Source of the DNA: Acetobacter okinawensis JCM 25146
GTDB lineage: Bacteria > Pseudomonadota > Alphaproteobacteria > Acetobacterales > Acetobacteraceae
Reading direction: 5' to 3'
NCBI RefSeq assembly: GCF_000613865.1
Contig: NZ_BAJU01000023.1
Span: forward strand, 1-42,313
DNA length: 42,313 nucleotides
Shown here: in pieces, positions 35,971 to 42,313 of the stretch
Layout: each line of letters opens with the position of its first letter
Numbering within the stretch: the stretch's first letter is position 1
The notes under the pieces: generated by a model
Database searches by the model: none
The model's input: only the letters and a program-made list of their open reading frames with translations
Told to the model about the DNA's origin: nothing
Made by a program: the position numbers and the translations under genes

Positions 35971-37801
35971 CGGGCAAAACAAGCGCTGAAGGATGTTTGC
36001 GGTCATGCAGAATGGTCTGTGTGGCGACAAGCGTGCGGTCGGACTGGCCAAACACCTCCCCGGTATTGGGGTTGGGTGCAAACTGCGGATAATCACTGGA
36101 GGAAATTTCCAGCCGTATGCTGTGACCTTTTAAAAACAGGTTGCTGGTTGGCCAGACTTTTATCCGGTATTCGTACACTGCACCGGGGGTGATCAGCTCC
36201 GGTGTGGAGAGTGAATTGCGAAAACGTGCGACCTGAATCCCATTGTTCAGGTTAAGGGCCGTGCCGTCGGGGGCGACATCCACCAGTTTGGCGGTAAAGT
36301 CCGTATCTGTTGCGGTGGAGGTGGCAAACAGGTCAACCGTAATCGGGCCGGTTACGGCCAAAGGGGCATTCAGCGGTTTGCTGGTATAGACCAGTATGTC
36401 TGGCCGCTGCTCAACTTGGGACTGGTCGTATTGTCCCTGCGGGCCAAAGCTCCATTCGCAGCAGGAATGTCCACCTACGCTGGGTACGGGGTTGTGCGGG
36501 TCATACACAAAGGTGTCGGTCTTTGTGGTGCTGTGTTTGTCCTGATGCTCAGGTGTCAGGCTACCATCGCCCATAACCGAGGATGCGCTGCGGCCACTGC
36601 CCAGATACCACTTTTGGTACTGTGTTCCGGCAATGGGCCAGGAGGAGGCTGTGTGCCAGCGGTTTTCGCCCATGGTAAAGTAGTCCACGCGCGGGCCGGT
36701 TTGCACACCGTTGTCCATGCCTTTTAAAACATGGTCAAACCACAGGAGCATCAGTTCGTTCACCGGACTGTTGGCCACGGGGCCGATGGCCTTGAGCCGT
36801 GGGCTGACACTGGAATCCGGGCGGCCCCAGCCAATGTGGTCCCACGGGCCGATGACAATGCGCTGGTTGGCGCGTGCAGCCGCCGAGCCACCTTGGGCTT
36901 GCATGCCGTTAAAGTTTTCCAGCGCGCCGCTCAAAAAGGAATCATACCATCCATCAAACGCCAGGACGGGTACGGTTACCTTGGCATAGCGGGATTTGAT
37001 GTCGAACGCCTTCCAGTATGCATCAGATGTGGAGTGTTTGATGGCATCGTAAAAATACGGGGCAACATTTTTGCCGTCCACGGTAAAGGGCGTGAAGGTG
37101 GCATAGGGGGTCTGGCGCATAAGTACAGCCGCATTGTGCCCCTGTGCCGCCAGTTCTGCCGCCAGTTTTTTATCCCCCCGGTTTTCTGCCGCGGAGGAGG
37201 CAATGTCCTCCATCATCCATGGTTCAATAAATGCCAGACGGAAGGCGCCATCCTCGTAAGTCCAGCCATCGCCGTAATCCGAGCCGGTGTTGGAGGGAAC
37301 AATGGTAGCAAGCGATGGAGGTGTGGCGGTAGCGGCCAGCCACTGGGTCGCACCCACATAGGAGGACCCATACATGCCGACCTTGCCGGTGGAGCCGGGC
37401 AGGCGCGCGGCCCATTCCACGGTGTCATATCCATCGTCACGGTCATTGCGATATTCGTAGAACACGCCATCGGATTTTCCCTGACCACGAATATCCTGCA
37501 CCGCCACAATGTAGCAGTGGGATGCAAACCAGTCGGGGGAGTGGAAGCGCGACGGGTCAGTCTGCGCAGCAGCCTTGCCATACTGCGTGCGCATCAGAAT
37601 AACGGGGACTTTGTCCTTTGTTGCGGGGGTGTACACATCTGCGCGTAGTGTCACGCCATCGCGCATGGTGACGGGGACATCGGTCTGTTTGCTGACTGCG
37701 CAACTCCCGCGTCCAACCGTGTCGGGTAACGTGCCTGCATGGGCATGGCTGACCGCAAGAGCGGCCAGCCCGCATCCCAAGAAAAGCAGAAACCGGTGCA
37801 T
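35927..37801 (-). CDS. Secreted CocE/NonD family alpha/beta hydrolase
   Basis: Start ATG 37801 opens a signal peptide (M-H-R-F-L-L-F-L-G, cleavage near A-H-A-G). The hydrolase domain has the nucleophile motif G145-S-S147-Y-V-G150, a D-G-W-Y-D acid region, G-P-W-D-H-I with the likely catalytic His, and a C-terminal jelly-roll domain (R-L-E-I-S-S-S-D-Y-P). Family members cleave cocaine esters, glutaryl-7-ACA or acyl/peptide bonds. Its substrate is unknown and it has no known role in purine breakdown. It follows the amidase gene by 97 bp in the same direction, so co-transcription is possible. Confidence 0.88.
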   Translation of the reverse strand: MHRFLLFLGCGLAALAVSHAHAGTLPDTVGRGSCAVSKQTDVPVTMRDGVTLRADVYTPATKDKVPVILMRTQYGKAAAQTDPSRFHSPDWFASHCYIVAVQDIRGQGKSDGVFYEYRNDRDDGYDTVEWAARLPGSTGKVGMYGSSYVGATQWLAATATPPSLATIVPSNTGSDYGDGWTYEDGAFRLAFIEPWMMEDIASSAAENRGDKKLAAELAAQGHNAAVLMRQTPYATFTPFTVDGKNVAPYFYDAIKHSTSDAYWKAFDIKSRYAKVTVPVLAFDGWYDSFLSGALENFNGMQAQGGSAAARANQRIVIGPWDHIGWGRPDSSVSPRLKAIGPVANSPVNELMLLWFDHVLKGMDNGVQTGPRVDYFTMGENRWHTASSWPIAGTQYQKWYLGSGRSASSVMGDGSLTPEHQDKHSTTKTDTFVYDPHNPVPSVGGHSCCEWSFGPQGQYDQSQVEQRPDILVYTSKPLNAPLAVTGPITVDLFATSTATDTDFTAKLVDVAPDGTALNLNNGIQVARFRNSLSTPELITPGAVYEYRIKVWPTSNLFLKGHSIRLEISSSDYPQFAPNPNTGEVFGQSDRTLVATQTILHDRKHPSALVLPVIPVTQGVDHPPAL

Positions 37802-37898
37802 GGGTGTTCTTTCGTACAATATATCGGTAACGAAATGGTTGGCCGCAAACGGACGAAAGAGCAACCTTATATTACAACATTATCCTATCTTGTGTCTG

Positions 37899-39248
37899 TC
37901 AGGCGGCCTGCTGCGTGTTGAGCGGGTAGCGCCCGGCAAGGCCTGCCTGCTCCAGCTTGCGGGCAAGGCTGAACAGAGCTGCCTCACGCCCGGGGGCGGC
38001 AACCAGTTGTAGCCCCAGAGGCAGCGTGCCTGTGTTGCTCAATGGCAGGCACAGCACGGGCAGGCCCGGCAGGCTGAGTGGCTGGGTGTACAGGCCCAGA
38101 TTGGCACGGGCGGAGGTGGGCTTGCCCCCAACCATGATGGTCGGGTCATCCAGCAGAGGGGCCTCACACATGACGGATGGGGCAATCAGCACATCCGCCT
38201 GCTCAAATACAGCATGCACCTGCTCGCGGAACCAGCGGCGGAAGCGCTGGGCCTGCACATAGGTGCTGGCGGGTAGCATGGCACCGGCAAGTAGTCGGTC
38301 ACGGGTTGCGGGGTCGTACTCCTCCGCTGCGGCACGCAGGCGGGGCAGGTGCAATGTCCCCCCTTCGGAAGCGGTGATGACGAAGGAGGCAGCCCGTGCT
38401 GTGGGCGTTTGTGGCAGTTCGGTGGTGCCCGTAAGCCCAAGGTGCGCGCAAACCCGGCTTATGGCCGCTGCCAGTGCGGGGCTCAGGTTCTGGGCAAACC
38501 AGCCGCCCAGACAGGCTACGCGCAGGTCCTGCGGTTCGGGCTCGGCAGGGGTATCTGCCATGATGTAAAAAATATTCCGCAGGTCTTCCAGCGTGCCGGT
38601 AAAATGGCCCACCACGTCCAGACTGGCGGAAAAAGGGTAGGCCCCTGCGCGCGGCAGGCGGCCCAGCGTGGGCTTGAGCCCCCATACCCCGCAAAGGGAT
38701 GCGGGTACACGGATGGAGCCGTTGGTGTCTGTCCCCAGTGTAAAGGGCAAAAAGCCTGCGGCCACGGCGGCAGCGGACCCGCCGGAGGAGCCACCGGCCA
38801 TGCGCTGCGTATCATGCGGGTTGCGGGTGATACCGTAATGAGCATTATCCGTGGCAAAACCGTAGGCAAATTCATCCATGTTCAGCGTGGCTACGGGAAT
38901 GGCTCCGGCGGTGCGCAACCGGGCGACAAGGGCTGCATCCTGTGCCGCAGGGGGGGTGTTGCGCAGCACAATGGAGCCTGCGGTGGTCACATGGCCCTGA
39001 ATATCAAACAGGTCCTTGACCCCGAACGGCACACCGGCCAGCGGGGGGAGCGGCTCCTTACGCGCCACCATGGCATCCACCGCATGGGCCTGCTGCATGG
39101 CCTGCTGGGCAAACAGGTGCGTTACGCTATGAATGGCGCTGTCGTGCTGGGTTATGGTGTTAAGCACGGCCTGCATGGTGGAGGCTGCGCTGCGTTTGCC
39201 ACTGCGGATGTCATGCGCAATGCTCTGAGCACTTGCAAAGCGGGTCAT
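37899..39248 (-). CDS. hpxY: AtzE/HpxY-type amidase (oxalurate pathway)
   Basis: The amidase-signature enzyme has Lys in G-V-K-D-L-F-D, the cis-Ser in A-G-G-S-S-G-G-S-A-A-A and the nucleophile Ser in T-N-G-S-I-R-V-P-A-S. ATG 39248 is chosen since it overlaps the stop of the upstream small gene (ATGA); protein length about 449. AtzE-family amidases need an AtzG-like partner, and here that gene lies immediately upstream. HpxY of Klebsiella is proposed to act on oxalurate, and the neighbouring PucG-type transaminase would make oxalurate. Specific substrate is inferred. Confidence 0.85.
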   Translation of the reverse strand: MTRFASAQSIAHDIRSGKRSAASTMQAVLNTITQHDSAIHSVTHLFAQQAMQQAHAVDAMVARKEPLPPLAGVPFGVKDLFDIQGHVTTAGSIVLRNTPPAAQDAALVARLRTAGAIPVATLNMDEFAYGFATDNAHYGITRNPHDTQRMAGGSSGGSAAAVAAGFLPFTLGTDTNGSIRVPASLCGVWGLKPTLGRLPRAGAYPFSASLDVVGHFTGTLEDLRNIFYIMADTPAEPEPQDLRVACLGGWFAQNLSPALAAAISRVCAHLGLTGTTELPQTPTARAASFVITASEGGTLHLPRLRAAAEEYDPATRDRLLAGAMLPASTYVQAQRFRRWFREQVHAVFEQADVLIAPSVMCEAPLLDDPTIMVGGKPTSARANLGLYTQPLSLPGLPVLCLPLSNTGTLPLGLQLVAAPGREAALFSLARKLEQAGLAGRYPLNTQQAA

Positions 39249-39433
39249 GGCGTGTAATCCCCCGCTGGTTCGCACGTATCGGGTAATGGAAAGTCCCTTA
39301 TAAGGGAAGCATAGTTCTGCAATACTCTGGTGTTGGCAATAACACCGGCAACACAGGCCGGGGGGAGTGCAAGCTCCATGGCCTGTGCGCGGGCGGCAAC
39401 AAGAACCTCGTCAGAGAAGGGAGGCGAAGTCAC
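39245..39433 (-). CDS. hpxX: AtzG/HpxX-like small amidase partner (DUF4089)
   Basis: This 62-residue protein starts at GTG 39433, with AAGGAG six bases upstream. It has the helical pattern of AtzG/DUF4089 (A-M-E-L-A-L-P, A-G-V-I-A-N, L-Q-N-Y-A-S-L-I-R-D-F-P-L-P), similar to GatC-like partners. In the AtzE-AtzG complex the small protein stabilises the amidase. The gene is translationally coupled to the amidase by ATGA. Confidence 0.82.
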   Translation of the reverse strand: MTSPPFSDEVLVAARAQAMELALPPACVAGVIANTRVLQNYASLIRDFPLPDTCEPAGDYTP

Positions 39434-39448
39434 GGCGTGCTCCTTTCC

Positions 39449-39853
39449 TTACAGTGTGGGGCGTTCTGTTTCTGGCTGCTCGGCCATGATGGACACATGA
39501 GCTGCCAGAATTTTCCAGCCATCAGGGGTGTTGATCCATGTCTGCATCTGCCGCCCTGTGCGGGTGGAACCGATGCGGCGAAATTCCAGACTGACGACCC
39601 CCGCATGGGTGCCAATGGGGGTTATGGTGCGGCGCAGCACGGTGCGGGCGGGTGAGCCACCCGTGCGGTTACGGCGGAAGGCGGCAATTTCGTCCGCGCC
39701 GTAAAGGTTTTCTCCCACACCGTAGCGTACGGTCTGCGGTCCCTGCCAGAACAGGGCGTCCAGCTCCTCCACCCTGTTTTCGGCCAGTGCGTGTTCGTAC
39801 TGGTCGGAGCAGTGGGTCAGCGCCACGATGGTCTGGGCATCATCGAGTTGCAT
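39449..39853 (-). CDS. hpxZ: AtzH/HpxZ-like protein (DUF3225)
   Basis: This 134-residue SnoaL/NTF2-fold protein contains L-D-A-L-F-W-Q-G-P-Q-T-V-R-Y-G-V-G-E-N-L-Y-G and W-K-I-L-A-A-H-V-S near its end, typical of HpxZ and AtzH. AtzH of the cyanuric acid pathway has been shown to be an amidohydrolase, so an enzymatic rather than structural role is possible. AAGGAGG lies eight bases before ATG 39853. Located between pucG and hpxX in one leftward operon. Confidence 0.85.
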   Translation of the reverse strand: MQLDDAQTIVALTHCSDQYEHALAENRVEELDALFWQGPQTVRYGVGENLYGADEIAAFRRNRTGGSPARTVLRRTITPIGTHAGVVSLEFRRIGSTRTGRQMQTWINTPDGWKILAAHVSIMAEQPETERPTL

Positions 39854-39876
39854 GCGCTTTGCCTCCTTGTTGTTAT

Positions 39877-39900
39877 GGACTGGCCTTTTACGGCCAGTCC
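39877..39900 (-). other. Hairpin spanning the pucG stop codon
   Basis: GGACTGGCC (39877-39885) and GGCCAGTCC (39892-39900) form a perfect 9-bp stem. The loop contains part of the pucG stop. No T-run follows on the minus strand and the hpxZ ribosome binding site is right behind it. It may slow transcription or protect the upstream mRNA. Confidence 0.4.
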
Positions 39901-41114
39901 GCCAGTGCTGCGTCTACCGCAGCACCACGTGGCAGGGCATGGCCCTGTGCCGCAAGGCAGGCTTCCAGCGCGCCAAGGGTCAGCAGCACCTTATGTTTGA
40001 CGGCGTTGTACCCCATGGTGCCAATGCGCCAGACGCGGCCTGCCAGCGGGCCAAAAGCCGTGCCGATTTCTATGCCAAAGTCATCGCGCATGCGGGTGCG
40101 TATGGCCTCGCCATCCACGCCGTCTGGAATCCATATACCGGTCACATTGCTCATGCGGTGTGCGTCATTGCCAAAAAGGCGCAGGTTCATGGCGCGCAAC
40201 CCTGCAATCAGGCACGAACTGGCCTGTACGTGGCGGGCAAAGCGGGCTTCCAGCCCTTCCTCCAGTGCAATACGTGCGGCTTCCCGCGCGCCGTAGAGCA
40301 TGGTTGTGGCCTCGGTATGGTGGTTAAGGCGCTTTTCCGACCAGTAGTCCATGACCATGGCCAGATCGAAGTAATTGGAAAGGATGCGTGTACGGCTGCC
40401 GTTGTGCACGCCTTCGGCGCGAATACCGGCCTCTACATGGCGGCGGGCCATAATGTGCTCGGCCGCCCGGTCGGATATGGTAATGGGGGCGGAACCGGGG
40501 GGGCCGGCCATGCATTTTTGTAACCCGCCGGAGACCACATCAATCCCCCATTCGTCCGTCCTGACAGCCATGCCGCCCAGTGTTGCGGTGACATCCGTGT
40601 AGGACAGCACATCATATTTGCGGCACAGTGCGCCCACGCCATCCAGTGGCTGGGCCATGGTGGTGGAGGTGTCCCCATGAATGCAGGCAAAGACTTTGGG
40701 CTTGTGGGTTTTCAGCGCGTCCTCGATCTGGGCCAGTGTGGCCACTTCCCCCCATGGCAGGTCAAGCGAGCAGATGGTGGCACCAATACGCTCGGCTATT
40801 TCGGACAGGAGCAGGCCAAAGCGCCCGGCCCGGACAAGCAGAATTTTGTCGCCCGGTTCCACCAGAGAGACCAGAGCTGCCTCAATGCCCGCGCGCGCCG
40901 TGCCGTCCACCAGAAAGGTCCACTGGTTCTGCGTCATGAAAATCTGACGGTACAGAGCCATGGTTTCGTTCATGTACTCTGTCATTTCCGGGTCGAACTG
41001 GCCCAGCATGTCCGCAGACATGGCGCGGAGCACACGCGGATGCGCGTTAATGGGGCCGGGGCCCATTAACATACGCTGGGGCGGATCAATCTGCCGGAAA
41101 AAAGAGGAACTCAT
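39888..41114 (-). CDS. pucG: (S)-ureidoglycine-glyoxylate aminotransferase-like (PucG type)
   Basis: From ATG 41114 the 408-residue fold-type I PLP enzyme shows P-P-Q-R-M-L-M-G-P-G-P-I-N, H-G-D-T-S-T-T, D-V-T-A-T-L-G-G and the PLP lysine K200 in S-G-G-L-Q-K-C-M-A-G-P-P-G. This is the alanine-glyoxylate aminotransferase family including PucG, which turns ureidoglycine plus glyoxylate into oxalurate plus glycine. The neighbours (allantoate amidohydrolase upstream, HpxZ/X/Y downstream) favour PucG over a serine-glyoxylate enzyme. The gene starts within the 3' end of the allantoate amidohydrolase gene (29-bp overlap). Confidence 0.85.
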   Translation of the reverse strand: MSSSFFRQIDPPQRMLMGPGPINAHPRVLRAMSADMLGQFDPEMTEYMNETMALYRQIFMTQNQWTFLVDGTARAGIEAALVSLVEPGDKILLVRAGRFGLLLSEIAERIGATICSLDLPWGEVATLAQIEDALKTHKPKVFACIHGDTSTTMAQPLDGVGALCRKYDVLSYTDVTATLGGMAVRTDEWGIDVVSGGLQKCMAGPPGSAPITISDRAAEHIMARRHVEAGIRAEGVHNGSRTRILSNYFDLAMVMDYWSEKRLNHHTEATTMLYGAREAARIALEEGLEARFARHVQASSCLIAGLRAMNLRLFGNDAHRMSNVTGIWIPDGVDGEAIRTRMRDDFGIEIGTAFGPLAGRVWRIGTMGYNAVKHKVLLTLGALEACLAAQGHALPRGAAVDAALADWP

Positions 41115-42313
41115 GCAGAAAACTCCGTTGGTGTTGGGGCCGGGGTGGCGCAAGTGCCTGTATAAAGTCGAGCATGACCAGCAGGGCCGTGTGTGCATCA
41201 TCATGCCGCACGGCTTCGGCCGGGTTGTGACTGATCCCTTTGTGGCAACGCAGGAACAGCATGCAAACCGGGGTGAGTGCTGCCATGACCATGGCGTCAT
41301 GCCCCGCACCGCTGACCAGCCTGTGCGCGGGCTGGCCGGTAATGCGGGCAACGGATGTTGCCAGACGCGCGGTCAGCTCCGGGTCGCACGGGGTGGGGGC
41401 CAGATCGTTCTGGAGCTCAATACGCAGTGCCACGCCACGGGTGTCTGCAATATCTTGCAAGGCCGTGCGGATTTTGGTGGCAGCCCGGTCGCGCACGTCT
41501 GCCGTGCCCGCACGGATGTCCAGACTGAAGGTGACATGCCCGGGCACAACATTGCTGGCTCCCGGCCCTACGTGCAACTGACCAACCGTTGCCACCAGAT
41601 CGGCCGGACCACTGGCACCAATGCGTTCGATTTCCACAAGGGCTTGTGCGGCGGCGGCCAGTGCATCCTTGCGCAGGGACATGGGCATGGTGCCTGCATG
41701 GCCCGCTACCCCCACCATACTCACCTTGAAGCGGTATTGCGCGGCAATGGCCGTGACCACGCCAACGCTCATGTCCGCCGCTTCCAGCACCGGCCCCTGC
41801 TCTATATGCGCTTCCAGATAGGCCACAACCTGTTCGGGGGTATAGGCGGCCTCCCTGTAACGGGCGGGGTCCAGCCCTGCGTGGTGCAGTACATCGCCCA
41901 GCGTGCTGCCGCTGGCGTCCACCGCATCCAGCGGTAGGGTGTCCAGCGTGCCAGCCACCGCGCGGGAAGTCAGCATGGAGGCAGGAAAGCGCGAGCCTTC
42001 CTCATCCCCAAAGCCGATCACCTCTATGGCAAATGGCAGGCGCTCACCCCGTTCGGCCAGATGGGCCACAACTTCTATGCCCAGCATAACACCCAAGGTT
42101 CCATCATACCGGCCCGCATTGCGCACGGTATCCAGGTGCGAGCCAATAAGCAGCGCGGGTGCGCCGGGTGTCTGCCCCTCGTAACGGCCGATCAGGTTGC
42201 CTGCGGCGTCCGTGCGGCTGGTCATGCCTGCGGCGTGCATCCACTGTGCGACCTGCTGGCAGGTGCTCCTGTGCGCATCGGACAGATACGCGCGGAAAAG
42301 ACCGTCCTGCGTG
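41086..42313 (-). CDS. allC: Allantoate amidohydrolase (5' end beyond window)
   Basis: The frame is open to the window edge; the visible part begins T-Q-D-G-L-F-R-A-Y-L-S-D-A-H-R. M20-family metal ligands are present: H in G-S-H-L-D-T-V, D in G-R-Y-D-G-T-L-G-V, EE in G-D-E-E-G-S-R-F, H in E-A-H-I-E-Q-G-P and H in S-G-A-G-H-D-A-M. This is the allantoate amidohydrolase / ureidoglycolate hydrolase / hydantoinase group; context points to allantoate to ureidoglycine plus ammonia and CO2. The C-terminus overlaps pucG by 29 bp. Confidence 0.88.
   Translation of the reverse strand, partial: TQDGLFRAYLSDAHRSTCQQVAQWMHAAGMTSRTDAAGNLIGRYEGQTPGAPALLIGSHLDTVRNAGRYDGTLGVMLGIEVVAHLAERGERLPFAIEVIGFGDEEGSRFPASMLTSRAVAGTLDTLPLDAVDASGSTLGDVLHHAGLDPARYREAAYTPEQVVAYLEAHIEQGPVLEAADMSVGVVTAIAAQYRFKVSMVGVAGHAGTMPMSLRKDALAAAAQALVEIERIGASGPADLVATVGQLHVGPGASNVVPGHVTFSLDIRAGTADVRDRAATKIRTALQDIADTRGVALRIELQNDLAPTPCDPELTARLATSVARITGQPAHRLVSGAGHDAMVMAALTPVCMLFLRCHKGISHNPAEAVRHDDAHTALLVMLDFIQALAPPRPQHQRSFLHEFLFFPAD

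Overview
The window (about 60% GC by eye) comes from an alphaproteobacterium, most likely an acetic acid bacterium (Acetobacteraceae). The reasons are the number of periplasmic dehydrogenases paired with c-type cytochromes, including a molybdenum aldehyde dehydrogenase trio of the AldFGH type, and the general protein style. This placement is an inference. No 16S rRNA, plasmid origin, CRISPR array, IS element or prophage gene was seen.

Layout. 1-2047: the start of gpsA, a Bfd-type ferredoxin behind a Fur-like box, and a PACE efflux pump divergent from a LysR regulator. 2120-7879: an amine dehydrogenase operon (large subunit, E, D, TTQ small subunit, monoheme cytochrome c, outer-membrane barrel, second MauD-like protein). 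It resembles the aromatic amine (aau) cluster and has no mauG. 8067-14745: aldehyde-handling enzymes, namely an aldo/keto reductase, an AldA-like NAD aldehyde dehydrogenase, and a convergent three-subunit Mo aldehyde oxidoreductase with a triheme cytochrome. 15161-19762: tRNA-Ala(CGC), YggT, small membrane proteins, a DUF1275 protein, a META lipoprotein, and an unknown gene behind an AT-rich leader. 19785-21602: a Tat-exported D-amino-acid-oxidase-like flavoprotein with a cytochrome c; its conserved blocks are in circularly permuted order. 21667-42313: a purine catabolism region.

The purine region covers guanine to oxalate: GuaD, XdhABC, UraH, UraD, PuuE allantoinase, allantoate amidohydrolase (cut by the window end), PucG-type transaminase, and HpxW/X/Y/Z-type oxalurate/oxamate enzymes. 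An NCS2 permease, a LysR regulator, a nucleoside deoxyribosyltransferase and a secreted CocE-type hydrolase accompany it. No recognised urate oxidase (uricase, HpxO or PuuD) is present. The first gene of the main operon (26498-27916) encodes an unassigned two-dinucleotide-domain flavoprotein, which is the best candidate for that step.

Sequence quality. At least nine otherwise well-conserved genes are each broken by one small indel. Eight are repaired by adding back a single G or C, usually in a short G/C run. This looks more like homopolymer-type sequencing or assembly error than gene decay, so those genes are annotated as frameshifted full-length CDSs.
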